64,000 bases of DNA, from NCBI GenBank assembly GCA_902363805.1, contig CABJBF010000003.1:262564-326563 (forward strand). Reading direction: 5' to 3'. The stretch comes from Eubacteriaceae bacterium (GTDB taxonomy: Bacteria > Bacillota > Clostridia > Lachnospirales > Lachnospiraceae). Under the pieces are notes generated by a model. That model was not told the DNA's origin and did no database searches. It saw nothing but the letters and a program-made list of their open reading frames with translations. Numbering within the stretch: the stretch's first letter is position 1; the number at the start of each line of letters is the position of its first letter. The translations under genes and the position numbers were made by a program. This document shows positions 30,401 through 38,763 of this stretch, one piece after another.

Positions 30401-31684
30401 TTTCTTTCCCAGTTCATCATTTCCACTGATAGTTATTTCTTTGCTTTCACCATTTGTATCCGTATAGTTAGCTTTAATTTCTGTTCCATCAGGTACACTT
30501 TCTTCTAATCCCACCTTTACGCATACTGAATCTTCATAATCGGGAACCGTAATTGTATATTCTTTTGTATTTGCATCAAATGGTGCATCAAACTTATAAG
30601 ATTTCGAATTATCTGAAATGCCATTACTTATTTCAATGTTTTTTATTAATCTGCCGTCATATTCTCCGGGATGATTTTCTGTTGTTTCTTCTGATACGTT
30701 TTCTCCGGAAACATTGATTACTGCAATTGGTGGTGCAACGCATGCATTTCCTGAACTCAATTTATAATTTTCATAAGTTGATGTTGATGAAACATAATAA
30801 GTTCCGGGTTTATCAAATGTTAATGTTATCTGTCCATTATCGTCAGTTTCCTGACTTAATTCTTTCCAATTATCATTGTTATAATCCGACATCGCCTGCA
30901 AAGCATTACAGTACACTACTTTTTCACCGGGCATTGCTTCACCTACGAAAGATGAATTACCATCATTTGCTGCATTTGTTGCAGTTCCCCTCATTGTCAA
31001 AGTTATGTTTTCATTTGTATGTATGTCAAAAATTCCGGGATTTGTACACTTTGTGCTTTCACTTGTAAAAAATGAAAATGCACCCGTGTGATAGAAATCC
31101 CAATCAGAAAACATTGCCACATCGATTTCCATTCCATCTTCAAGCAAAATGTAGTCAGATGTTGACCCCCATCCTGCTGCCTGAAGCGGATATTCGTGAT
31201 TAACATAATACATTAAGTTTTCATCATGTCCCCAAAATCTTGTCATATATAAACTTGTTGCAGAACCGGAAATACTCATTGCATCCTGTAATCTGTCATT
31301 TACTACAAATTTTTCTCCTTTTCTAAGATAATACTTTTCAAGCATTTTAATGAAAAGATGAAGTAATGTCGGTCTTTCTACAATTTTATCACTATTGTAT
31401 CTTCCACCTTCTTCAAATGAATCTGCTTCATATCTGTAGTAATCCTCCATACCATATTCAGCTAAGTCAAAATAACTTATAGTCACAGGAATATGGCACA
31501 AAACAGTTTCATTATCATCATTTCCCGTTACAAATTTTCCATCTTCACTCAATGTAAAATAAACTGTAACGGTACCTTTCTCTTCTGTTTCTCCATATAC
31601 AGTAATTAGACTTCCACAATTAGCAAAACATGTGGTTATTACAATTATTAAACTTAAAATCCATCCATAAATTCTTTTTTTCAT
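27434..31684 (-). CDS. Secreted DUF4430 / PQQ-propeller / FN3 protein
   Basis: This protein of about 1,416 residues starts at MKKRIYGWILSLIIVITTC with a signal peptide. The alternative start is five codons upstream, and neither has a strong RBS. A DUF4430-like module occupies roughly residues 36-210 (YYVNHEYPLQAAGWGS, LLEDGMEIDVAMFSDWDF). Cadherin-like beta-sandwich modules follow, then a PQQ-type eight-blade-like propeller at about 645-1060 (WSNFRGNDENNGVTKA, repeated 'P.Y.DG.I'). A bacterial Ig-like domain (ITKIQVTKQPDKLEYKAGE) and two C-terminal FN3-like modules complete it. It is the last gene of the cobalamin-riboswitch operon. Extracellular corrinoid capture is inferred. Confidence 0.85.
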   Translation of the reverse strand: MKKRIYGWILSLIIVITTCFANCGSLITVYGETEEKGTVTVYFTLSEDGKFVTGNDDNETVLCHIPVTISYFDLAEYGMEDYYRYEADSFEEGGRYNSDKIVERPTLLHLFIKMLEKYYLRKGEKFVVNDRLQDAMSISGSATSLYMTRFWGHDENLMYYVNHEYPLQAAGWGSTSDYILLEDGMEIDVAMFSDWDFYHTGAFSFFTSESTKCTNPGIFDIHTNENITLTMRGTATNAANDGNSSFVGEAMPGEKVVYCNALQAMSDYNNDNWKELSQETDDNGQITLTFDKPGTYYVSSTSTYENYKLSSGNACVAPPIAVINVSGENVSEETTENHPGEYDGRLIKNIEISNGISDNSKSYKFDAPFDANTKEYTITVPDYEDSVCVKVGLEESVPDGTEIKANYTDTNGESKEITISGNDELGKKLGKIIEKGTVDNKFVLTAAYSKVVEKYTFNIKRQTTLKGITFANKKTGRNISIQPEFNRDTYEYEISIPKNLEKIETQIVPYDENYNIYVNDEPVDGNSKIDISTEIDGIKISVKKDECSYSTYIIKIAKINLANTDFKLTNGSIIQIKNSDGEIIAGKNVVDTQFTAENLLEGEKYTYVVTKYGYKSVSGSFVAGANTNIDATLKEADVNNAINKGITSIWSNFRGNDENNGVTKALIPTDYTNSMLYWAEKVGTGLGSGAPSSPILVGDDLVYTTATSIVKVDTITGKVIKSGNMIRTSAFNITPPTYADGMIFVALASGAIQAFNADTLESLWVYEDPLYGQPNSPITYHNGYIYTGFWNGETGNANYVCLSVTDEDVNDKTEKKTASWTYTSKGGFYWAGSYVCDKYLVVGTDDGAKADEEGKGSLIVLDSLTGNLISKYDDVRGDIRCSVSFDKETERFYFTSKGGDFCSAKIDSDGTIEEVKKLDMGSSSTSTPVICNKRAYVGVKGKEQFGVNSGHHIAVVNLDDMSVAYNLSTRGYPQTSGLATTGYESEDGYTYVYFIDNYEPGKIRVLKDKPGQTKAIITRDSEYEDENDYNVLFSPKGAQANYAICSLISDDYGTMYFKNDSAYMMALGSKITKIQVTKQPDKLEYKAGEKFDPSGMEVTAFYSNGKTRNVTKYVTVDDRALMSVMSDVEVSFNYVLYNDELSTYGKFDPLIDTVNITVTDKEGEEKAADVVNKINGIGDVITLDSKQAIIDARNAYDQLDSSLEKFVTNYQKLIDAENVFRRIAKEYLDSNSLGFTGNNKGFQKINLSWNNLSYADGYLLYKLDNKTGEYKEIANFKETGYEDTQAIVGSTYQYKIIPFIRISNKADGVILGNESIVQTKSELEKANGLKVKKQGKKYLKIKWNRNKNFSGYVVYRKEGKSKKFKIIKTITSNKKTTYIDRKVKRNKKYYYKIRGFRIVDKKKIYGKYSAVKSIKR

Positions 31685-31768
31685 TTCGTTCTCACTCATT
31701 TTACTTTATATGTTTTTTCATAAACTATTTGCTACTATCTTATATTTCTCTTATTTTGCATTTAAACA

Positions 31769-33895
31769 TTATTTAAGGCTTCCATATTTATAAACAAATT
31801 TCCATTTAAATTTCTGCCATTTGCTAAGTTTCAGGAAAATATCTTTTCTAACATTTTCACAGTAATATTTCATTTGATTTACCTGCTCCTTAGTACAAGT
31901 CTTGTTGCTATATCTTGCCTTTTGATATAATGTCATCATTTCCAAATATCCTGCTTCACACTCACTCTCATAAGCCTTTAGAAATTCTTCATATTTTTCT
32001 AAATTCTTAAATCTATTAGTTTTATCAATGATAAAGTATGCATTCATAAGATATGAAAATAAATTCATTATTGCCTTATTTGTATTGGCATTGTTGTTAT
32101 CCTGTTTTATATTTTTTCTGATAAAATATAATCTTATTTCATAGATAACAGCCGTAATAATTGCAATTGCTAATAAACTGCAAATAATCCATATCAGGTA
32201 ATTTAATTCAGATTTATTTTTATCATTATCATCCTTTTTTTCTTTTTCAGGTTCTTCACCATTATAATTATCTCTGTCTATTTCCTGACTAATCTGCCTG
32301 TTATCATTTGTTTCATTCTCCAAGCCCGATGTAAAGCTGTCATTCGTTCCCATCAAATCCATATATGATTTAATAGTTTCAAATGGAATCCATCCAACAC
32401 CATCCTGATAATATTCTGCCCAACAATGAAAATTATTCTTAGGTATGTTAATAGTGCTGTTATCATCAGCATCTTTCACATCATCCTGCGTAATAAGATA
32501 TCCTTCAACATACCTTGCCGGTATTCCAAAGTATCTGAACATTAAAACTGTTGCCGTAGCATAATCTTTATCATTTCCTGATTTGCTAACTTCCATAAAT
32601 TCATTTAAAAAATTTCCATAATCATTTATCCCCTGAAACTTTTTACTATATTTAATATTTTTATTTAAATAATTTAGTATCTCTGATTTCGCGTAACTGT
32701 ATGAATCATGATTATCATTATCTTTTTTCAAATATGTACCAAGTATTTCCTTTTGCTTTACTGTCAAATCCAAATATGTTTTATATACAAATTCATTATA
32801 GTAATTTTCGTTTTTTAAATACTTTGTCGGCTTATCTCCATTATTTTTAAGATTTTCCACAATATCTGAATAATTAGTCACTATGTTATCTGACACATCA
32901 AGTTCATATTTTCTTGTGCCATATAAGCCTTTTGACAGAAGCTTTTCATCTCCTATTTCATCTTTATCTGTTAACCCATAATTATCTGAAACATATTCAT
33001 ATGGTGAATAAATGTATTTAGAAGATGCCCCTAAAACATTAATAGTCATCTTGTTTATATCAATTTCACTATTGCCCTCGCTTTTTGCATTAAACAATTG
33101 TGTCTGCCCATAAAAATTTTCTTTATGTAACCAGAAGAATAAATCTGCATACTTGTACATTTTCTTTTTATCTGTTTCATTCCAACCGTTTTGCGAAAAA
33201 TCTCCTGCCACTAAGCCTTTCAAATAATAAGACTGTGGCTTTGACATTTTTACTTTCAATGCAATCTTATTTTTCTCTAAATATCTCAAATCATCTGTTT
33301 TATGATTTATATTTTGGTTTAAGTTTTCCAACATCTTATCTGTATTAGTCTCATATGATATTGGAACACATAAAATGCTAATAACAAGCATTGAAAAGAC
33401 TATTAATACTTTGCTTTTATTATTTTGTTCAAATGCACTGCTTAATCTTTTTTTATTTAGGCAAATTATATTTGCAAATATTAAAACTGCTGCCATAAGG
33501 CAACTTTTTTTTCCACCAAACATTCCCTGAATAACTACTGTGACTATTATTCCAATTGCAAATACTGCCTGATTTTCATATTTAATTGCAATATATAAAA
33601 CAATTGCAATTAAAGCTAATAGTCCTATTAAAAGCAAATCCATTTTAAAGTCAGGATTTAATATGTACTTTTGAGTAATCATTCCATATTTTTTTCCGAT
33701 TAAATCAGAAATATCATTTAAAATAACTTTCATATTTAATCCAAATGCCGTTATCCTAAACTCTGTCACTTTAAATACAAACCCTGTTATTCCAACCAGA
33801 ACAATTAATTCCATAATCAAAGTCATCAAAATATCTGTTGATTTTTTATCTTCTTTATTCAGTTTTCTTAAATCAACAGTATTTTGATTTTTCAT
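31769..33895 (-). CDS. TgpA-like transglutaminase-fold membrane protein lacking the catalytic Cys
   Basis: This 708-residue protein has an N-terminal block of five or six membrane helices (about 22-200). A large extracellular region contains a transglutaminase-like core at about 425-510, and one more helix (about 580-605) precedes a cytoplasmic DUF4129-like tail. The core motif that normally reads G-x-C-x-x-[FY]-A is GNDKDYATATVL here, with Asp instead of Cys at about residue 436. GIPARYVEGYL and HCWAEYYQDGVGW are kept. It is therefore probably not a classical thiol enzyme. Neighbours DUF58 and MoxR are the usual partners of this family. The start overlaps the DUF58 stop. Confidence 0.88.
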   Translation of the reverse strand: MKNQNTVDLRKLNKEDKKSTDILMTLIMELIVLVGITGFVFKVTEFRITAFGLNMKVILNDISDLIGKKYGMITQKYILNPDFKMDLLLIGLLALIAIVLYIAIKYENQAVFAIGIIVTVVIQGMFGGKKSCLMAAVLIFANIICLNKKRLSSAFEQNNKSKVLIVFSMLVISILCVPISYETNTDKMLENLNQNINHKTDDLRYLEKNKIALKVKMSKPQSYYLKGLVAGDFSQNGWNETDKKKMYKYADLFFWLHKENFYGQTQLFNAKSEGNSEIDINKMTINVLGASSKYIYSPYEYVSDNYGLTDKDEIGDEKLLSKGLYGTRKYELDVSDNIVTNYSDIVENLKNNGDKPTKYLKNENYYNEFVYKTYLDLTVKQKEILGTYLKKDNDNHDSYSYAKSEILNYLNKNIKYSKKFQGINDYGNFLNEFMEVSKSGNDKDYATATVLMFRYFGIPARYVEGYLITQDDVKDADDNSTINIPKNNFHCWAEYYQDGVGWIPFETIKSYMDLMGTNDSFTSGLENETNDNRQISQEIDRDNYNGEEPEKEKKDDNDKNKSELNYLIWIICSLLAIAIITAVIYEIRLYFIRKNIKQDNNNANTNKAIMNLFSYLMNAYFIIDKTNRFKNLEKYEEFLKAYESECEAGYLEMMTLYQKARYSNKTCTKEQVNQMKYYCENVRKDIFLKLSKWQKFKWKFVYKYGSLK

Positions 33896-34995
33896 ATTTT
33901 AATTGCCCTTCTTTGTTTTAAGTTGTGCGAATTTAATTCATCATCTACAGTAAGCCACGTAACGCCTTTTGCCGCTATATTATGTACATCAGATTTTGTT
34001 TCTGCCACAATAACCGTATGTGCTTTTTCAAATGACATTTTTGCTATATAATTCTCATATTCTGATGTCTTGTTTAAGCATTTTCCTGCTGCTAATACTT
34101 TAGGTAATCTGCTTACTAAATCCTGTTCACTTCTTATGTTATATGAAATATATTTTTCTTTATCTTCCTGCCACCATCCTATAGTATGAGGAATATTTTC
34201 GTTAAAAAGATTCCTACTTAATGATATGAACATTTCTGCTAAAGCATCCGCCATTTCATATTTGGAATTTTCAAATCGGTTGTCAAAAATTAATATGATT
34301 GAATCTTCTGCCTCTTTAGCCATTTTTTTAACCATTGGATTTTCATATTTACCTGTTAATTTCCAATGGATATTTTTAATGTTATCTCCAATCTGATATT
34401 CCTTAATATCAAATACCTCTCCTGAAACTCCTGCTACATTCTCCATAAATTGCCATGTATCTGACGCTTCCTTTGCATTCGAATTTCCAAGTTCAATGTC
34501 CTGTGTAATGGTATATGGTATAACATATATCTGCTGACTTTCATTAAAATTTTTATTAATAGACGCTATTCCCCAAATATCAAATATCTCGATATTTTTC
34601 AGTTCTACCTTTATGCATCCACAATATTTAGATTCAAGTTCAAGTGGCATTTCACTTTTCTTTGTTATACCAAGGAACAAATTCTCTTTAACTTTCTTTG
34701 TCTCGCCTGTAAGTATGTTCTTTATTTCAAAATTAAGAACCATCTCATTTAATGGAACAGGGTATTTATTGTTTACTATTATTTTTCCTGTAACATTTTT
34801 GCCCTTATCCACTACATTTGTGAATTTAAGCTCTGCATTTAAATTCGTAGTTGCTAATTTTGCATAGGCAAATGTAAGTATTCCTGTCAAAATCATAATT
34901 ATAGGAATTATTAAAAATAATTTCTGCCGCCACACTACTGCTGATATCAGAAATAATAACAGCAGTAAAAAAAATCCTAAGCTCTTTCTATTCAT
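33892..34995 (-). CDS. DUF58 domain protein
   Basis: This 367-residue protein has two N-terminal membrane helices (about 7-25 and 27-47), a beta-rich middle region and the DUF58 motif DIKEYQIGDNIKNIHWKLTGK near residue 200. A von Willebrand A-like segment (IILIFDNRFEN) follows. DUF58 proteins co-occur with MoxR ATPases and TgpA-type membrane proteins in an assembly or chaperone-like system of poorly known function. It overlaps both neighbours by 4-8 bases, consistent with translational coupling. Confidence 0.92.
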   Translation of the reverse strand: MNRKSLGFFLLLLLFLISAVVWRQKLFLIIPIIMILTGILTFAYAKLATTNLNAELKFTNVVDKGKNVTGKIIVNNKYPVPLNEMVLNFEIKNILTGETKKVKENLFLGITKKSEMPLELESKYCGCIKVELKNIEIFDIWGIASINKNFNESQQIYVIPYTITQDIELGNSNAKEASDTWQFMENVAGVSGEVFDIKEYQIGDNIKNIHWKLTGKYENPMVKKMAKEAEDSIILIFDNRFENSKYEMADALAEMFISLSRNLFNENIPHTIGWWQEDKEKYISYNIRSEQDLVSRLPKVLAAGKCLNKTSEYENYIAKMSFEKAHTVIVAETKSDVHNIAAKGVTWLTVDDELNSHNLKQRRAIKI

Positions 34996-35911
34996 TTTCT
35001 ACACTTTCTATTATTTCTTTCATTATTTCGTCAGTGTTTACTTCATTAATCATTGACCTTGATTCCACGATTATACGGTGACTGCATACATCTTTAAAAA
35101 TATATTGAACATCCTGTGGCACTACATAATCTCTTCCACCAAGCATCGCTTTTGCCTTCGCCATTTTGCAAATTGCCAATGCTCCTCTAGGGCTGATTCC
35201 TAATTTTATGAGTTCATGTTCTCTCGTTTTTTCTACAAGCTTACTTATATATTCATAAATTTCATCTGACACATAAATATTCCCCGCCAATTCCTGCAGG
35301 TTTATTAATTCATTTTTATTAATAACATGCTTTACTTTGTCTAACGGATTCTCATGATGTCTGTCTTTCATAATTTCTATCAGATTATTCATATCCGGAT
35401 ATCCCATATTAAGTCTAATCATAAATCTGTCTAACTGAGAATTTGGAAGACTTTGTGTTCCAATCCATCCTGTAGGATTTTGAGTTGCAATTACAACAAA
35501 TGGTTTTTCCACTGTTCTTGTAACTCCATCTACCGTTATCTTTCCTTCTTCCATTACTTCAAGTAACGCAGATTGGGTTTTGCTTGAAGCTCTGTTAATT
35601 TCATCTGCAAGCAATAGATTTGTCATTGCACACCCTTCCATATATTGAAATTCGCCACTATTTTTGTTATATACCGAAAATCCTGTTATATCTGATGGTA
35701 CACTATCGGGTGTAAACTGCATTCTCTTATAATCAAGTCCTAATACTTTACTAAAAGTTAATGCCAATGTAGTTTTTCCTACTCCCGGCACATCTTCTAA
35801 TAAAATATGTCCTCCGGCTAATATCGCCATTAATACTTTTTCTATGATTTCATCTTTACCTATTACAACCTTTTTAACTTCTGAAACAATATCTTCTATT
35901 TTTTTATTCAT
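34988..35911 (-). CDS. MoxR-family AAA+ ATPase
   Basis: This 307-residue cytoplasmic ATPase has Walker A in LLEDVPGVGKTTLALTFSK near residue 36 and Walker B in LLADEINRASSKTQSALLEVME near 100. It also has sensor residues in VIATQNPTGWIGTQSLP and the C-terminal lid (SPRGALAICKMAKAKAML). MoxR proteins act as chaperones for VWA or DUF58 partners, here the next gene, which it overlaps. It is the second gene downstream of the cobalamin riboswitch. Confidence 0.94.
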   Translation of the reverse strand: MNKKIEDIVSEVKKVVIGKDEIIEKVLMAILAGGHILLEDVPGVGKTTLALTFSKVLGLDYKRMQFTPDSVPSDITGFSVYNKNSGEFQYMEGCAMTNLLLADEINRASSKTQSALLEVMEEGKITVDGVTRTVEKPFVVIATQNPTGWIGTQSLPNSQLDRFMIRLNMGYPDMNNLIEIMKDRHHENPLDKVKHVINKNELINLQELAGNIYVSDEIYEYISKLVEKTREHELIKLGISPRGALAICKMAKAKAMLGGRDYVVPQDVQYIFKDVCSHRIIVESRSMINEVNTDEIMKEIIESVENE

Positions 35912-35943
35912 CTTTAATACCTTTCTTTTGAAAGCCTAGTCGT

Positions 35944-37938
35944 TTAATATGTAACACTATATTTATCTTTGATACCATAAGAACCGCTTGACGGATTATA
36001 TCCTCCAATATCCTTTCCATATGCCAAAGTGTATCTAATCTTTATATCATCACCATCTTTTGGCTTATATTCCGACATTCCGTATTCTTTATATTCATCA
36101 TTAACACTATACGCCCAACCTGAACCCTGACAGAAATCAAGTTGTCCTAAGCTATCCATGTCATATATGTACTCTCCGGTTGAAGGGTCTATATTAAACT
36201 GAAGTCCATCCTCAATGATTTCATCTTTTAATTTATCATCAATCATCCAGCCTCTTAAAATTCCCGGTCTTGATATAGTTTCAAGATAAAATCCTTTATC
36301 CACTGTTCCGCTGTTTGTATATGAGAATCCGCTTTTCTCTATAGCACGTTCAAATATATCTGCTGCGTTATCTCCATAATAAATATCTACTGTTTTAGGT
36401 CTTAATAGGACTCCTAAATGAATAACCTTCGCATCGATGCTTACTGTTGCCGTACCAATAACGGTTCCTTCATCTATATATGTACATTTTAATTTGTAAC
36501 TATATTCCTTATACCTTCCATCGCTGTCTGTTATCTTAACTTCAAGGCTATTGTCTCCATTTTGCAAATTAAGCAAATATCCAACATAATTAGCAGACCA
36601 TCTGTACTGAATTTTCTTTCCATTTAATTTAACTTCAATTCCGTCATAATAAATTTTGTTCTTCTTATAATCCATCGCTCCGATGTATAAAGTAAAACTT
36701 TCGCCTTTTATCTCCATTCCATCAGTGACATTTATATATGAAATAACCGGTTCAGTATCTTTTGTAGCCAACGGAACATATTTAATTGTAAAGGTTTTAT
36801 TCAAGGATACATTTCCTGAATCTGTTGCCTTAAGTCTAATGGTGTTATTACCAATTTTTAAACTGGAAGTATATGCTCCTTCATTTCCTGTAATTATGTT
36901 TCCATTAACAATTACAGATAATTTCGCCTTATCTGTTCCATTTCTTATAACTGCCTGAAATTCAATATTTTCTGCATTAACTGTTTTATTTTCCAAATCG
37001 GTTTCAATTCCAAAACCATCCTCATATTCAAGAGTTATTTCATACTTTTTTGTAATCGAATATTTATCATATTCAGCTTTTGCGACTATTGTGTTTTTTC
37101 CTTTTTTTAAAATTACAGAATATTTGCCATCTTTTCCCGTTATATTTTTATCATTTAACGATACCTTTACATCTGCATTATTTTCACCCATTTTTGCCTG
37201 CAAATTAAATTTGAAAAACGGATTGTTTACAGTCTGGTTCTTCAAATCTGTTGATATAAACAAATTGCCTGTATCTACATTTACCGTATATTTTTTCTTT
37301 GCAATAATTTCACGACCGTCATCTCTTCTGTAATTAACCACTATTTCTATAATATTTGTTCCTTCTCTAAGAATAACTCTGCCATCAAAATTATTTATCT
37401 GCTCATCATTCACATACACTAACTGTTGTTCTACCGTAAGACTTTCAACTAAATGTGTAATCGTAAATGCATATTCATATGTAGAAATTGTTTCTCCATC
37501 TATAATTGAAGTTGTAAAATATAGGGTTTCTGTTTTTTGATTTACTTTATCCACAAAAGATTTACCTTTGCTTTTATTGGATTTTCCTTCATCTGCGGAT
37601 TCTTTTCCATTTCCTGATTTGTTAGAAGTGCTTTTAAGATTTACATTTCCATTGCCATTTCCATCTGTTTCATTATTAGTCTCTTCACTGTTGTCATTAC
37701 TGTCATTATTTTCTTCATTATCTTCGTTATCTGAATTTTGCAAATTAGAATAATCATTAAATTCATCTACCTGCAAGCCATCATTTTCATACACTTTAGA
37801 TGCCTTTGCCTCATTATTCATTGGGTTTACCGGTGTATCCCCCTTGTGATACCGAATACCCCACGTTCCTATGATTAAAGCCATGGCAGTAAGTATAACT
37901 ATTATTCTATTAATAATCCGTTTATTATTTTTCACCAT
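35944..37938 (-). CDS. Secreted or anchored DUF4430 (transcobalamin-like) protein, first gene of B12-riboswitch operon
   Basis: This 664-residue protein has an N-terminal signal/anchor (KRIINRIIVILTAMALIIGT). A low-complexity Asn/Glu/Asp/Ser-rich linker (about 45-115) and four tandem beta-sandwich repeats of about 85 residues (motif 'G.YS..LK.G.NTI..KA') follow. A C-terminal DUF4430 domain lies at about 495-645 (GDNAADIFERAIEKSG, GSGWAYSVNDEYKEYGMSEY, DGDDIKIRYTLAYGKDIGGY). DUF4430 resembles the C-terminal cobalamin-contacting domain of transcobalamin/intrinsic factor. RBS AGGAGAGG precedes the ATG. With a cobalamin riboswitch immediately upstream, a surface corrinoid-binding role is the best inference. 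Confidence 0.85.
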   Translation of the reverse strand: MVKNNKRIINRIIVILTAMALIIGTWGIRYHKGDTPVNPMNNEAKASKVYENDGLQVDEFNDYSNLQNSDNEDNEENNDSNDNSEETNNETDGNGNGNVNLKSTSNKSGNGKESADEGKSNKSKGKSFVDKVNQKTETLYFTTSIIDGETISTYEYAFTITHLVESLTVEQQLVYVNDEQINNFDGRVILREGTNIIEIVVNYRRDDGREIIAKKKYTVNVDTGNLFISTDLKNQTVNNPFFKFNLQAKMGENNADVKVSLNDKNITGKDGKYSVILKKGKNTIVAKAEYDKYSITKKYEITLEYEDGFGIETDLENKTVNAENIEFQAVIRNGTDKAKLSVIVNGNIITGNEGAYTSSLKIGNNTIRLKATDSGNVSLNKTFTIKYVPLATKDTEPVISYINVTDGMEIKGESFTLYIGAMDYKKNKIYYDGIEVKLNGKKIQYRWSANYVGYLLNLQNGDNSLEVKITDSDGRYKEYSYKLKCTYIDEGTVIGTATVSIDAKVIHLGVLLRPKTVDIYYGDNAADIFERAIEKSGFSYTNSGTVDKGFYLETISRPGILRGWMIDDKLKDEIIEDGLQFNIDPSTGEYIYDMDSLGQLDFCQGSGWAYSVNDEYKEYGMSEYKPKDGDDIKIRYTLAYGKDIGGYNPSSGSYGIKDKYSVTY

Positions 37939-37973
37939 AGCCTCTCCTAATTTTTCTCTTTAAAAAATGGCAA

Positions 37974-38010
37974 CAAAAAAAACACATCCTCCTCACCCGG
38001 AAAATATATT
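37974..38010 (-). terminator. Riboswitch terminator (expression platform)
   Basis: On the minus strand ATATATTTTCC pairs over 11 positions (including G-U) with GGAGGATGTGT around a GGGTGA loop, followed by seven or more T. It lies directly after the cobalamin aptamer, so control is probably by transcription termination. Confidence 0.75.
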
Positions 38011-38019
38011 TAAACCGCA

Positions 38020-38175
38020 TATATGGCAGGTCTCCTGACTCAGCTTCATCCTTAAAAGCGCCTTCCCAGTTTCCCAGTGGCATATTGCTTTCTTGTCTGC
38101 ATTACAGTAGTGGTGACTGCTTCGGATTCTAACCGAATTCCCTATTAATCGACACGAATATAATTCTGTCGAACC
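38020..38175 (-). ncRNA. Cobalamin (B12) riboswitch
   Basis: The minus strand carries the aptamer's conserved blocks in order: TAGGGAATTCGGTTAGAATCC, then CACTACTGTAATGC, GCCACTGGGAAACTGGGAAG (closing GC), and the B12-box GAGTCAGGAGACCTGCC. It is followed by a terminator hairpin and, 36 bases later, the DUF4430 gene. B12-type corrinoid excess should switch the operon off. The aptamer identification is firm from the B12-box and the GCCACTG element. Confidence 0.95.
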
Positions 38176-38261
38176 ATATACTGATATGAAATTTAAATCG
38201 TCTTTATGATAGCATTATTATTTACATAATGCAATTCTTTTGTATTCAAATAATCTTTTTC

Positions 38262-38500
38262 CTATTTGTAATGTACCAAATCGTATGGATAGTATTTCAT
38301 ATCTTTTAATTCATAATCATCTAATTTAAGTATTTTAGCTATAGCCCCTGCTTCAAAGCTCCACTATCCATAATAACAGTTAGTGCTTAAGTTGTGCGTA
38401 TTATGCCAAAAGGCTTGTCTATGTTCTCTATACCAAAATCTTTTGACGTATTCTTTGAGTTTTCCCACCTTGTCTTCACTGTTTATATTAGTTTCATATT
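38262..38500 (-). pseudogene. PoNi-like (DUF1911) immunity protein remnant
   Basis: On the minus strand a reading frame runs from about 38498 to a TAG at 38262. It gives KLKEYVKRFWYREHRQAFWH, then NCYYG, an in-frame stop at 38364-38366, and WSFEAGAIAKILKLDDYELK followed by YYPYDLVHYK. The pattern 'YYG-[stop]-WSFEAGA...LDD...YYPYDLVH' matches the C-terminus of DUF1911 (PoNi, immunity to PoNe-type DNase toxins). The stop replaces the usual aromatic residue by one base. An upstream frame (VQFNPASFFRRNLDNMKLI, 38520-38570) is out of register, so the gene is doubly broken. Assignment rests on recalled family pattern. Confidence 0.6.
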
Positions 38501-38612
38501 ATCCAGATTTCTTCTAAAAAATGAAGCCGGATTAAACTGTACTTCCTACAATCCATCCAGCTTCTTATATATGAATCTCAATTTTTTCCCCCTATTTATT
38601 AGAGTCAGATAT

Positions 38613-38679
38613 ATTTTACCAAAAAAAATGCTTCAAAACATTTTTTTGCGTAACTTGTATCATTTTTTGCGTAACTTGT
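38613..38679 (-). promoter_or_regulatory. LytTR-type direct repeats and promoter
   Basis: Two identical ACAAGTTACGC repeats lie at 38648-38658 and 38669-38679, 21 bases apart, matching the phase of AgrA/LytTR sites. On the minus strand they are followed 30 bases later by a TAAAAT -10 element (38613-38618), then AGGGGG and a TTG (38581) that opens an 11-codon frame. The regulator encoded at 40044-40769 is the obvious candidate to bind here. Confidence 0.6.
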
Positions 38680-38763
38680 CATTTTTTGCCTGGGGAAAGG
38701 CAATTTTTTGCAGTTTTATATATTATGTGATGTCGAATTTTGTCGAATATAAAATAGTTTTGG

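Noticed and set aside
21506..31684. Tandem repeats within the giant proteins considered as CRISPR or DNA-level repeats
   Set aside because: They are degenerate protein repeats (GLUG, propeller, beta-sandwich) inside open reading frames, not exact DNA repeats with spacers.
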